Shown: positions 35,222-44,443 of the stretch, piece by piece
Layout: every line of letters starts with the position of its first letter
Position numbering within the stretch: the first letter of the stretch is position 1
Origin: an uncultured bacterium
GTDB lineage: Bacteria; Nitrospirota; Thermodesulfovibrionia; Thermodesulfovibrionales; Dissulfurispiraceae
Reading direction: 5' to 3'
DNA: 64,000 bases
NCBI GenBank assembly: GCA_937949555.1
Contig: CALEDV010000017.1
Location: 23,622-87,621 of the forward strand
The notes under the pieces: generated by a model
Seen by the model: only the letters and a program-made list of their open reading frames with translations
Told to the model about the DNA's origin: nothing
Database searches by the model: none
Position numbers and translations under genes: made by a program

Positions 35222-35926
35222 ATGCTTGAGATAATTGACATAAGTACTTATTATGGCGATGTCAGGGCTTTAGATGGATTGACAATTAAGGTAAATAAAG
35301 GGGAAATCGTATCATTATTAGGCAGCAATGGCGCAGGAAAGACTACTGCTTTAATGACAATATCCGGCGTGCTAAAGGCAAGATCTGGTAGGGTCCTTTT
35401 TATGAATGAAGACATTACAAATATTAAACCTCACCTAATCATAGAAAAAGGTCTGAGTCATTGTCCCGAAGGGAGAAGAATCTTCCCCAGAATGACAGTG
35501 GCTGAGAATCTTGAACTTGGGGCATTCAGGAGGGGATTAAAAAAGGAAAACCTTGAGATGTCCTATTGGCTCTTCCCAGTGTTAAAGGAAAGGGCAAAGC
35601 AAAAGGCGGGCACCCTTAGCGGAGGAGAACAACAGATGCTTGCCCTTGCAAGGGCTCTTATGTGCAATCCTGAGCTTCTTATGCTCGATGAACCTTCTTT
35701 AGGCATAGCTCCGATGCTTACTGAAAAGATATTTGACTCCCTCAGAACCATCAATGAAAAGGGGATCACAATCCTGCTTGTTGAACAAAACGCCTATGCA
35801 GCCCTGAGACTCTCCCATAGGGCTTATGTTATAGAGAATGGAAGCGTAAAACTTCAGGGACTCAGCAGCGACTTGCTGCTCAATGAGGGAGTAAAAAACG
35901 TCTATCTGGGAGGACATAGGACTTAA
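35222..35926 (+). CDS. livF: Branched-chain amino acid ABC transporter ATPase LivF
   Basis: The 234-residue ATPase has Walker A GSNGAGKT, the LivF block HCPEGRRIFPRMTVAENLEL, signature LSGGEQQMLALARALM and Walker B LLMLDEPSLGIAP. It lies 2 bases after livG and completes the permease/ATPase set. A substrate-binding protein gene is not seen on either side, so that component must be encoded elsewhere or is lost. Confidence 0.95.
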   Translation: MLEIIDISTYYGDVRALDGLTIKVNKGEIVSLLGSNGAGKTTALMTISGVLKARSGRVLFMNEDITNIKPHLIIEKGLSHCPEGRRIFPRMTVAENLELGAFRRGLKKENLEMSYWLFPVLKERAKQKAGTLSGGEQQMLALARALMCNPELLMLDEPSLGIAPMLTEKIFDSLRTINEKGITILLVEQNAYAALRLSHRAYVIENGSVKLQGLSSDLLLNEGVKNVYLGGHRT

Positions 35927-36033
35927 AGAATGTCTTGCTTGAAAGTCAATTGAGTTTTTTTAACTATTATAATCACTACCTTTTTAGTATGGAATATGTT
36001 ATTATTTCGAAAAATCAAAAGGGAGGACATGAC

Positions 36034-36423
36034 ATGAAAAAGATTTTATTAGTTTTGATTACGTTTTTATTGGTTTCTCCAGTAGTAAGTGCGGCAAACT
36101 TAGAGTTAAAGAAGAAGGTAGGTGATTATGATGTAATTGCCCTTTTGGATAAAAATCCCCCTGTCATTGGCAAAAACAACCTATCCATTGAGATTAAGGA
36201 CAAATCTGGCAAGGCTGTTTCAGATGCAAAGGTAACCGTTGAATACGGTATGCCCGCAATGCCAGGAATGCCTCCTCACAACGCAAAGAAAAATACTGAA
36301 TTCAAAAATGGTAAGTACTTTGCTTTGATAGAATTCTCTATGAGAGGAGCATGGAATATTGATCTGAAGATTGACAGAGGATCAAAGATAAGCACCGCTA
36401 AATTCACTGTTGATGTGCAATAG
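36034..36423 (+). CDS. Exported YtkA/FixH-like domain protein
   Basis: The 129-residue product has a signal peptide (KKILLVLITFLLVSPVVSAA) and an Ig-like YtkA-type domain. Its signature is VTVEYGMPAMPGMPPHNA, rich in Met and with a His, followed by GAWNIDLKI. GGGAGG precedes the ATG at 36034; the longer frame from 35935 lacks a site. Met/His-rich domains of this sort often occur with copper systems, and the CusCBA genes follow at once, so a periplasmic metal-binding role is plausible but not proved. Confidence 0.8.
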   Translation: MKKILLVLITFLLVSPVVSAANLELKKKVGDYDVIALLDKNPPVIGKNNLSIEIKDKSGKAVSDAKVTVEYGMPAMPGMPPHNAKKNTEFKNGKYFALIEFSMRGAWNIDLKIDRGSKISTAKFTVDVQ

Positions 36424-36434
36424 TATTTAGTGCC

Positions 36435-37709
36435 ATGGGAACTTGCCTTAAATGCCTCACCTTTGAAGTGCTTGCAATCTTCTGTGTAATAATATGCACT
36501 TCAGCCTTTACAGAGGCAGCGGAGCAACAGTTTAATGAATTACTCTCTGCTGCCCTAAAGAAAAATCCTGAGATTCTAATGAATGCCCATAAGGCGCAAG
36601 GAGCCAGACACAGGATATACCTTTCAAGTGCCCTTCCAGACCCAATGTTTATGTTTGGGTATCAAAACGAGGGTTGGAGTCGCTTCACCTATGGGGAGAT
36701 GCAGGGAGCCCAGTGGATGTTCTCTGTATCACAGATGGTCCCATTCCCGGGGAAACTTACCCTAAAGACAGACATTGCAACTAAGGAGTCAGAGGCAATA
36801 AATAACTCCCTTGAAGATTTAAGAATTAAGATAGCCCTCAGGGTATATGAACTGTATTACGACCTATTTCTTGCTCGAAAAACCCTTGAATTCTTAAGGA
36901 ACAACAAAGACCTCTTCGAGCAGATGGAGGAGGCCGCACTATCCAGACTATCAACAGGCGTGCTGATGCAAGAGGATGTCCTTTCAGTGCAGAGAGAGAA
37001 ATACATGCTCCTTGAAAGAGAGTTAATGCTCGGTCAACGCATCGTAAGCCTTGAAGGGATGCTCAACTCCTTAGCCAACAGGGATATTGATGCACAGATC
37101 GGAGCTATTCCTGATCTTAACAAGTCGGATTTCCCTATTACACTCAGTGAGGCATTAAAGACTGCCCAGGGACATTCCTTTGAACTCAAGGCTAAGGGCA
37201 AGGCAATAGACGCATGGAAATCAAGAATTGAACTTGCAAAGAAGGAGTATCTTCCTGATTTTACGGTTAATGCAAGCATATATCCAAGGTCTGGTCCATT
37301 TTTGGATATGTGGAGTCTGTCACTGTCAATGAACATTCCCCTTTTTTATAAAACAAAACAGAGACAGGGAGTGCATGAGTCAGAGGCAATGACAGAGGAG
37401 GCAAAATATGATCTTGAGGCCTCAAGGTCAATGATTGCATCATCTATAAGAGAAAACATGGCAATGATAGGCTCCTCTGAGAGGATTATGGATCTGTATA
37501 AACAAGCCCTTGTACCTAAAAACTATCAGGACTTCGAAAATGCCCTTGCCTATTACAGGATAGGTAGGCTCAGCACTCTGTCACTTATTGAAAAAGCAAA
37601 ATACATCATTGACGCAGAAACCGCCTACTGGACTCAGCTTGTTCAGAGAGAGAAGGCAATAGTTAGGGTGAAGGCATTGATGGGCACATTGCTTCAGGAT
37701 AATAACTAA
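36435..37709 (+). CDS. cusC: Outer-membrane efflux protein of a CusCBA-type system
   Basis: The 424-residue TolC/OEP-family protein has a signal peptide (about 1-28). Two coiled-coil repeats form the periplasmic tunnel (residues about 80-215 and 280-420), with DPMFMFGYQNEG in the first barrel strand region. No clear lipobox is seen, unlike E. coli CusC. It begins 11 bases after the YtkA-like gene and precedes the adaptor and pump genes, so the four should be co-transcribed. Confidence 0.88.
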   Translation: MGTCLKCLTFEVLAIFCVIICTSAFTEAAEQQFNELLSAALKKNPEILMNAHKAQGARHRIYLSSALPDPMFMFGYQNEGWSRFTYGEMQGAQWMFSVSQMVPFPGKLTLKTDIATKESEAINNSLEDLRIKIALRVYELYYDLFLARKTLEFLRNNKDLFEQMEEAALSRLSTGVLMQEDVLSVQREKYMLLERELMLGQRIVSLEGMLNSLANRDIDAQIGAIPDLNKSDFPITLSEALKTAQGHSFELKAKGKAIDAWKSRIELAKKEYLPDFTVNASIYPRSGPFLDMWSLSLSMNIPLFYKTKQRQGVHESEAMTEEAKYDLEASRSMIASSIRENMAMIGSSERIMDLYKQALVPKNYQDFENALAYYRIGRLSTLSLIEKAKYIIDAETAYWTQLVQREKAIVRVKALMGTLLQDNN

Positions 37710-37732
37710 CACTTAATCCGAGAGGTGATTCC

Positions 37733-38854
37733 TTGAAATATTTTAAACCTGTAATCAATTGTTTGTTGTTTACCTTGCTGCTTTTAACAGCTTTCGCTCT
37801 GACCACTTACTCTGAGTCATCTCAAAAGGAGGCGGAGTCATCTCCACAGATAGAAATCCCCTTAGACAAACAGAGGTTAATAGGGGTCAAAATTGGAAAG
37901 GTTCAGGTAATAGACCTACGAAAGACTATCAGGACAACAGGCAAATTAGACTTTGACGAGCGCAGTAATGTAGTTATCACATCAAAGATAGGAGGTTGGG
38001 TAGAGAGGCTTTATGTAGATTACACAGGCAAGTATGTAAAAAAGGGAGAACCCCTACTTGAGATATATAGCCAAGAATTGCTCGCTGCGCAACAAGAGTA
38101 TATTAACCTCATTAGATGGGAGTCAAAATATGAGGGCAGGGAGTCAAAGTCAGAAATAGAAACCCTGTTTAGAAAGGACCAGAGGGCTCTTGCCGAGGCT
38201 GCACATGCAAGACTCAAGACCTGGCACATGACCGATGATCAGATAAAGTCCCTCAGGGATTCGGGTAAACCCTATAGGACCTTTACCCTTTACAGTGAAC
38301 ATGAGGGATATACAACGAGAAAGGATGTAACCTTAGGAATGCGAATAAATGCTGGAGAACGGCTCTTTACCATCACAGACACCAAAAACCTATGGGTTAT
38401 TGCAGATATCTATGAGTACGACATACCCTATGTGAAGACTGGTATGCCCGTTGTCATAAGGCTGAGTTATATGCCTGAAAGAGAATTCAGAACAGTTATA
38501 GAGTTTATACATCCCCTTATCGCAGGCGACACAAGGACATCCAAGGCTAGGATGACCATAAAGAATCCTACAGGGGATATATTAAAGGCACAGATGCTCA
38601 CAGAGGTAGAAATAAGGATTGACCTTGGCAAAAGACTTACCGTTCCAGAGGATGCACTCATTGACACAGGCAAAAGGAGGGTTGTATATGTTGATAAGGG
38701 CAATGGGTACTTTGAGCCAAGGACAGTAATTACTGGTATAAAGACCGACGGAATGGTAGAGATATTAAAGGGACTTAAGGCTGGTGATAGGATTGCCCTT
38801 TCCGCCAACTTCCTCATAGACTCTGAATCGAAGCTCAAGGGAATCGCTCAATAG
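37733..38854 (+). CDS. cusB: CusB-type RND efflux adaptor
   Basis: The 373-residue periplasmic membrane-fusion protein has a signal peptide and the heavy-metal adaptor plan. Its barrel-sandwich (lipoyl-like) halves are GGWVERLYVDYTGKYVKKGE and YTTRKDVTLGMRINAGERLF. A helical hairpin and beta-barrel come next, with LWVIADIYEYDIPYVKTGM. SD GAGGTGA precedes the TTG start. It bridges CusA and CusC and abuts cusA, whose ATG follows its stop directly. Confidence 0.92.
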   Translation: MKYFKPVINCLLFTLLLLTAFALTTYSESSQKEAESSPQIEIPLDKQRLIGVKIGKVQVIDLRKTIRTTGKLDFDERSNVVITSKIGGWVERLYVDYTGKYVKKGEPLLEIYSQELLAAQQEYINLIRWESKYEGRESKSEIETLFRKDQRALAEAAHARLKTWHMTDDQIKSLRDSGKPYRTFTLYSEHEGYTTRKDVTLGMRINAGERLFTITDTKNLWVIADIYEYDIPYVKTGMPVVIRLSYMPEREFRTVIEFIHPLIAGDTRTSKARMTIKNPTGDILKAQMLTEVEIRIDLGKRLTVPEDALIDTGKRRVVYVDKGNGYFEPRTVITGIKTDGMVEILKGLKAGDRIALSANFLIDSESKLKGIAQ

Positions 38855-41800
38855 ATGATTCCAGCTATTATCGACTGGAGCGCAAGAAACAGATTCATAA
38901 TCTCTCTCCTGGTATTATTTCTCTTTCTTTGGGGTTACTGGTCGCTAAAGAATGTCCCCTTAGATGCAATACCTGACCTGAGTGATACTCAGGTTATCAT
39001 TTATGCCGAGTGGACTGGCAGGAGCCCAGATCTTGTAGAAGATCAAATAACCTATCCTATCAGCTCCACCCTCCTTGCCTCACCAAAGGTACAGGCGGTA
39101 AGGGGATTCTCATTTCTTGGCAGTTCTTTTATCTATGTAATCTTTCAGGAAGGCACTGACATATACTGGGCAAGAAGCAGAGTTCTTGAGTCCCTACAGT
39201 CTGTTAGAAGCAAACTCCCAGCAGAGGTCAACCCCGTTCTGGGTCCAGATGCTACAAGTCTCGGCTGGGGATTTAGCTACGCCCTTGTGGATGAATCAGG
39301 ACGTTACGACCTATCAGAGTTGAGAAGTCTGCAGGATTACAGCCTAAAACTTGCCCTTGAGAGCGTAGAGGGCGTATCTCAAGTAGCGAGCATTGGCGGG
39401 TTTGTAAGGCAATATCAAATCAATATTGATCCCTTGAGGTTAAAGGCTTATAACCTTTCACTGAGTACTGTAATGGAGGCAATAAGAAGAAGCAACAGAG
39501 ATGTGGAAGGCAGGGTAATGGAATTTTCTGGCATCGAATACATGGTCAGAGGAAGAGGTTATATCAAGGCAAAGGCCGATATTGAGACTATCTCTGTAGG
39601 CGCCAATCAGTCTGGTACACCCATATTGATTAAAGACATAGCAAAGGTACAGTTAGGTCCTGAAATAAGGAGGGGCATAGCAGACCTTGATGGCAGAGGC
39701 GAGGTTACAGGCGGTATAGTGATAGTGAGATTTGGAGAAAATGTGCTCAATGTTATTGAGCGGGTTAAGGAAAAGCTAAACAGAGACATTAAACCAGGGC
39801 TCCCAGAGGGGGTGACGGTTATAACCACCTATGACCGTTCAGACCTGATTTATCGTAGCATTGAAACCCTCAAAGATGAAATCATCAAACTTTCCATAGC
39901 CGTTAGTGTAGTATGCATAGTCTTTCTCTTCCATTTGCCCAGCGCCTTGGTAATAATACTGACCCTTCCCCTTGCAATCATCATATCTTTTATATGTATG
40001 CACTATTTAGGAGTCACCTCAAATATAATGAGTCTAAGCGGCATTGCCATAGCAATAGGCGCAATGGTAGATGCCTCAATTATAATGGTTGAGAATGCCC
40101 ATAAAAGACTGGAAGAATGGGAACAAGGTGATATGCAGACACCAAGAACAGAGGTAATTATAAATGCAGCAAAAGAGGTAGGCCCTTCCTTATTCTTTTC
40201 ACTCCTTGTCATTACAGTGGCATTCTTGCCGGTCTTTAGCCTTCAAGCACAGGCAGGAAGACTATTTAAACCCCTCGCTTATACAAAGACCTTTGCTATG
40301 CTCTTTGCCTCTTTCCTCGCAATCACTCTCACCCCTACACTTATGACCCTGCTTATAAAAGGAAAGATAATAGCAGAGGAGAAAAACCCCCTAAGCCTGA
40401 TACTACATAGGATTTACGAACCTGTGGTGAGACTTGCCCTAAGATTTAGAAAATCCGTAATTGCCCTTGCTATTTTAACAATGCTTGCAACCCTTTATCC
40501 TTTCATGAAATTAGGCACCGAGTTTATGCCTCCTCTCTATGAGGGATCATTATTTTATATGCCTGTAACTGCTCCTGGTATATCGGTAACAGAGGCATCC
40601 AAACTCCTAAACCTTCAGGATCGCCTAATAATGCAGGTCCCAGAGGTGGCACAGGTCTTTGGTAAAGCTGGAAGGGCTGAAACAGCTACCGATCCAGCCC
40701 CCTTAGAGATGTTTGAGACAGTAATAAATCTGAAACCTCAATCCCAGTGGCGACCTGGTATTACAGTGAATGATATAAAAAATGAATTGAGTGAAGTTCT
40801 TTCTATACCCGGCGTTGCAAATTCCTTTACCATGCCCATCAAGGCAAGGATTGATATGCTTGCCACAGGGATAAGGACACCGGTAGGCATAAAGATTATG
40901 GGCTCAGATATAGATGAGATTGAGCGCCTCGGCGTTGCCATTGAATCAAGACTAAAGGGAGTCAAAGGCACAAGAAGCGTCTATGCCGAAAGAATTGCCA
41001 CAGGCTATTTTCTGGACATCCAAATAAAAAGAGATAGAATAGCTCGATATGGACTTAACATAGAAGATGTGCAGGAGGTTATACAGTCAGCCATTGGAGG
41101 GATGAATCTTACAGTTACCGTTGAGGGTAGGCAGCGCTTTCCTGTCAATATCCGATACTACAGGGATTTCAGAGAGGATATAGAGGGCATTAAACAGACC
41201 CTTGTATCAGCAATGTTTGGCATGAATACAGTTCAAATACCCTTAGGACAACTTGCTGACTTTGAGATAGTCAGCGGACCCACTATGATAAAGAGCGAGG
41301 AGGGACTCCTTACTGCCTATGTGTATATAGACATAACAGACAGAGATGTGGGTAATTATGTAGAGGATGCTCAAAAATCCCTTTCATCATTGAAGATACC
41401 TACAGGGTATAGGCTGCAATGGAGCGGCGAGTATGAGTTTATAAAAACCACTGAAGAACGATTAAAGATTGTTATCCCACTCACCATCTTTATTATATTT
41501 GTGCTTATTTACCTCAATACCAAATCCATAATAAGCACAGGCATTGTGCTGCTGGCAGTGCCATTTTCGCTGGTTGGATCCTTCTGGCTTCTATATATAC
41601 TGAATTACAATATGAGCATTGCTGTTTGGGTAGGGCTCATAGCCCTTGCAGGTCTTGATGCCGAAACAGGGGTAATCATGCTGCTTTACCTTGACCTTGC
41701 CTATAAGAAGTTTAAAGGCGAAGGCAGGCTCAATACAAAAGCCGACCTTAAAGAAGCTATCATGCACGGGGCTGTCAAAAGGATAAGACCTAAGCTAATG

Positions 41801-42013
41801 ACCCTATGGGTCATCCTTGCTGGGTTAATACCAATTATGTTCAGCACTGGGGCAGGCTCAGATGTGATGAAAAGGATTGCAGCACCCATGATAGGTGGAG
41901 TATTTACCTCTGCTATACTGGAACTACTTATCTATCCAGTAATCTACTTTTTGTGGAAAGGCAAAGGGCTCGATGAGAGTTATCATCAACAGAGGCTCAA
42001 AAAAGACACCTAA
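38855..42013 (+). CDS. cusA: CusA-type heavy-metal RND efflux pump
   Basis: The 1052-residue inner-membrane transporter has twelve helices and two large periplasmic loops. TM4 carries the proton-relay Asp in IAIGAMVDASIIMVENAH. The metal(I)-pump blocks GKAGRAETATDPAPLEMFE and FTMPIKARIDMLATGIRTP are close to the CusA copper/silver subfamily and include its Met residues. It exports monovalent copper or silver through CusB and CusC using the proton gradient. The stop codon directly abuts the 3' end of tRNA-Leu on the other strand. Confidence 0.95.
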   Translation: MIPAIIDWSARNRFIISLLVLFLFLWGYWSLKNVPLDAIPDLSDTQVIIYAEWTGRSPDLVEDQITYPISSTLLASPKVQAVRGFSFLGSSFIYVIFQEGTDIYWARSRVLESLQSVRSKLPAEVNPVLGPDATSLGWGFSYALVDESGRYDLSELRSLQDYSLKLALESVEGVSQVASIGGFVRQYQINIDPLRLKAYNLSLSTVMEAIRRSNRDVEGRVMEFSGIEYMVRGRGYIKAKADIETISVGANQSGTPILIKDIAKVQLGPEIRRGIADLDGRGEVTGGIVIVRFGENVLNVIERVKEKLNRDIKPGLPEGVTVITTYDRSDLIYRSIETLKDEIIKLSIAVSVVCIVFLFHLPSALVIILTLPLAIIISFICMHYLGVTSNIMSLSGIAIAIGAMVDASIIMVENAHKRLEEWEQGDMQTPRTEVIINAAKEVGPSLFFSLLVITVAFLPVFSLQAQAGRLFKPLAYTKTFAMLFASFLAITLTPTLMTLLIKGKIIAEEKNPLSLILHRIYEPVVRLALRFRKSVIALAILTMLATLYPFMKLGTEFMPPLYEGSLFYMPVTAPGISVTEASKLLNLQDRLIMQVPEVAQVFGKAGRAETATDPAPLEMFETVINLKPQSQWRPGITVNDIKNELSEVLSIPGVANSFTMPIKARIDMLATGIRTPVGIKIMGSDIDEIERLGVAIESRLKGVKGTRSVYAERIATGYFLDIQIKRDRIARYGLNIEDVQEVIQSAIGGMNLTVTVEGRQRFPVNIRYYRDFREDIEGIKQTLVSAMFGMNTVQIPLGQLADFEIVSGPTMIKSEEGLLTAYVYIDITDRDVGNYVEDAQKSLSSLKIPTGYRLQWSGEYEFIKTTEERLKIVIPLTIFIIFVLIYLNTKSIISTGIVLLAVPFSLVGSFWLLYILNYNMSIAVWVGLIALAGLDAETGVIMLLYLDLAYKKFKGEGRLNTKADLKEAIMHGAVKRIRPKLMTLWVILAGLIPIMFSTGAGSDVMKRIAAPMIGGVFTSAILELLIYPVIYFLWKGKGLDESYHQQRLKKDT

Positions 42014-42098
42014 TGCCGGAGACGAGGGTCGAACTCGTACGAGACTAAGTCCCGAGGGATTTTAAGTCCCTTGCGTCTGCCAGTTCCGCCACTCCGGC
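42014..42098 (-). tRNA. tRNA-Leu (TAA)
   Basis: The minus strand forms a class II cloverleaf of 85 bases. The acceptor is GCCGGAG/CTCCGGC and the anticodon stem AGGGA/TCCCT with loop CTTAAAA, giving TAA. A long variable arm (GGGACTTAGTCTC region) and T arm ACGAG/CTCGT complete it. CCA is not encoded. Its 3' end adjoins the cusA stop with no gap. Confidence 0.95.
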
Positions 42099-42257
42099 TA
42101 TAGTGGTCTGCCTCAGAGGAGGACAACTGTTAGATAATATCATATCAACCCATAAACTATCAAAACCAATTTTAATGATAGGCTTTAAAATTTAACCAAC
42201 AACAGAGTCTTAATATTTATATTTCAAACACATCTATATAAACATCGTACATACTTG

Positions 42258-42287
42258 TTGTGATTGCATAAACAAGTCATGTAAGAT
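42258..42287 (+). promoter_or_regulatory. Promoter of the DppB-type permease gene
   Basis: A -35 TTGTGA (42258-42263), 18-base spacer and -10 TAAGAT (42282-42287) lie just before the ATG at 42296, with no Shine-Dalgarno sequence. A leaderless or near-leaderless mRNA is predicted. Confidence 0.5.
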
Positions 42288-42295
42288 ATTAACAC

Positions 42296-43273
42296 ATGCT
42301 CCATTACATCTTAAAGAGATTGCTAATGATGGTACCTCTCTTGCTGGGCATAACCCTTTTGTCTTTTTTAGTCATACATCTCGCACCTGGTGACCCAGTA
42401 GAGATTGAGACAGAGATGTCTATGAAAACCTCTGCACAGGCCCGGGATAACCTAAGAAAACTCTACGGGCTGGATAAACCTGTGCATGTGCAATACATAG
42501 ATTGGCTTAAGAGATTCATCACCCTTGACTTTGGACAATCCTTCACCGACGGAAAGCCAGTGATACAGAAGATAAAGGAACGGATACCTGTTACTATCAC
42601 AATCAATCTGCTTTCATTAGTGATAATTGTACTTATTGCTATTCCCCTTGGGGTGATCTCAGCGGTAAAACAATACTCTTGCTTTGACAGGCTTACTACA
42701 GTCTTTGTCTTTGTGGGTTTTTCAACACCCACCTTTTGGCTTGCTTTGCTATTGATGTTGTTCTTTGGAGTTCACCTTGGTATTCTACCTATTTCTGGCA
42801 TACAGAGCATTGATATATCGGGCATGAGTTCATCGCAGAGAGTCTTTGACTGGATTCATCATTTAATACTCCCTGTGTGTCTGAGCGCCTTTGGAGGCAT
42901 AGCAGGGCTCAGCAGATATAGCCGTTCTAGTATGCTCGAGGTCCTAAAACAGGACTATATCAGGACTGCAAGATCGAAGGGATTGAGGGAGCCCTCTGTG
43001 ATACTTGTTCACGGACTAAGCAACGGTTTGATGCCTGTAGTCACAATATTAGGACTCTCTGTTCCAGGACTTATAGGGGGAAGTGTTATATTTGAGACGA
43101 TATTTGCAATTCCAGGCATGGGACAGCTCTTTTATAGTTCGGCAATGGCAAGAGACTACCCTACTATAATGGGCATACTGGTTATAGGGGCAACCCTTAC
43201 ATTAATAGGCAATCTTATTGCTGATCTATCCTATGCCCTTGTAGATCCACGCATAAGGACTGGTGGGACCTAA
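42296..43273 (+). CDS. dppB: DppB/OppB-type peptide ABC transporter permease
   Basis: The 325-residue permease has six helices. The N-terminal DppB block ([20 protein letters not shown]), an EAA loop ([20 protein letters not shown]) and the end YALVDPRIR are typical, so the gene appears complete. No DppC permease, ATPase or binding protein lies nearby, and the next gene is a glycosyltransferase. It is therefore an orphan subunit that must work with partners encoded elsewhere, for peptides, nickel or similar cargo. Confidence 0.88.
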   Translation: MLHYILKRLLMMVPLLLGITLLSFLVIHLAPGDPVEIETEMSMKTSAQARDNLRKLYGLDKPVHVQYIDWLKRFITLDFGQSFTDGKPVIQKIKERIPVTITINLLSLVIIVLIAIPLGVISAVKQYSCFDRLTTVFVFVGFSTPTFWLALLLMLFFGVHLGILPISGIQSIDISGMSSSQRVFDWIHHLILPVCLSAFGGIAGLSRYSRSSMLEVLKQDYIRTARSKGLREPSVILVHGLSNGLMPVVTILGLSVPGLIGGSVIFETIFAIPGMGQLFYSSAMARDYPTIMGILVIGATLTLIGNLIADLSYALVDPRIRTGGT

Positions 43274-43293
43274 GGCAATAGAACGGCCTTAGG
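43269..43293 (+). terminator. Likely terminator after the DppB-type gene
   Basis: The arms CCTAAGGC (43269-43276) and GCCTTAGG (43286-43293) overlap the stop codon. A T-rich tract follows a few bases on, but it is broken by other bases. Confidence 0.5.
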
Positions 43294-43347
43294 ATGGTTT
43301 CTTTAAGGTTTTTTTAAACTAAATATCTATTACCACTTCTTTATTAT

Positions 43348-43356
43348 TGATAAGTT
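43348..43356 (+). promoter_or_regulatory. Extended -10 box before the first glycosyltransferase
   Basis: TGATAAGTT ends 5 bases before the ATG at 43362, which lacks a Shine-Dalgarno sequence. The match to TGNTATAAT is imperfect but the spacing repeats that at several other genes here. Confidence 0.35.
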
Positions 43357-43361
43357 AGAAC

Positions 43362-44363
43362 ATGAGTATAGACAAAAAGGACATAGTAATTACTACAGTA
43401 ACCTATGGTGACAGGAGGAATTATTTAAGGCAGTCCATAATGTCTGCTTACAACGAAGGCATAATGAACTTTGTGATCCTCGGAAACGGGATCAATTATG
43501 ACTTAGATGATTTTGTCAGGGAGTTTAAAGAGATTGGTGTCAATATTAATACCCTATCCCTTGCCTATAATACTGGATCAGCCATTGGCTATAGGAGTGT
43601 CCTTGAAAGGGCGCAGGTCGCTGCGCCAAATTATATCTTTATTCTCGATGATGATGCCCAGATGCTCCCTGACTGCCTCACAAGGCTCTTGAGCTCCTAT
43701 GATAGCCTCTTATCCTCAGGCCACCAAAGCGACAACCTTGCCCTTGCAGCCCTGAGGATCCAGCATGGAAGTGACATTGATGAAGGTGTTTTGTCTGAAA
43801 CACTCAGAATATCCTCAGCCTTCAGGAGGTTCCATCTAAGAGATATACCCCGCAGGATATTCAGAAGATTGTTCCCCAATCCTGTTAAAAAAGGGATAAT
43901 GAATGTGCCCTATACTGTTTACAGCGGACTTTTCTTTCACAAATCCCTCTTAGATAGATATGGACTACCTGAGCCATCCTTTGTCCTTTATGGAGACGAC
44001 CTTGAATTCACCTACCGGATAACCTCAGGAGGCGGTAGTATCTGGCTCATTCCTGAGGCTCAAATCAATGATATCGAGGTCTCCTGGTGGTGTAGAGGCA
44101 AGTTTGGCAATCCCTTTGATGCCCTTATACTCGGTAGCAGCGATTCCTTGGTTTACTATGCCTTTAGGAATGAGGTCTATTTTGAGGCCCATTGTTTAAA
44201 ACGTAAGGGCATGTTATATGGGTTGAACAAAAATCTATACATGATGATACTCCTTCTGAATGCCCTCAGAAAAAATAGACTTTCAAGGTACCATATCCTT
44301 CGTAAGGCCCTCAAGGACGGTCAGGAGGCAAGGCTTGGTGTGAACAGCAATTTTCACCTATAG
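43362..44363 (+). CDS. Family 2 glycosyltransferase
   Basis: The 333-residue GT-A enzyme has an N-terminal nucleotide-sugar fold (DIVITTVTYGDRRNYLRQS), metal-binding Asp run FILDDDAQMLPD and an acceptor-domain block (VLYGDDLEFTYRI). The pattern is close to the rhamnosyl/galactofuranosyl-type transferases. It is cytoplasmic or peripheral to the membrane. It is the first of four genes for a surface polysaccharide; the donor sugar cannot be assigned. Confidence 0.85.
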   Translation: MSIDKKDIVITTVTYGDRRNYLRQSIMSAYNEGIMNFVILGNGINYDLDDFVREFKEIGVNINTLSLAYNTGSAIGYRSVLERAQVAAPNYIFILDDDAQMLPDCLTRLLSSYDSLLSSGHQSDNLALAALRIQHGSDIDEGVLSETLRISSAFRRFHLRDIPRRIFRRLFPNPVKKGIMNVPYTVYSGLFFHKSLLDRYGLPEPSFVLYGDDLEFTYRITSGGGSIWLIPEAQINDIEVSWWCRGKFGNPFDALILGSSDSLVYYAFRNEVYFEAHCLKRKGMLYGLNKNLYMMILLLNALRKNRLSRYHILRKALKDGQEARLGVNSNFHL

Positions 44364-44443
44364 AAATACTTGAGATTGCAGCAACTAATCTTTTTACACT
44401 TCAAGTCCTTTAAGAGATAGAGAACACCAAACATGATCTTGCT

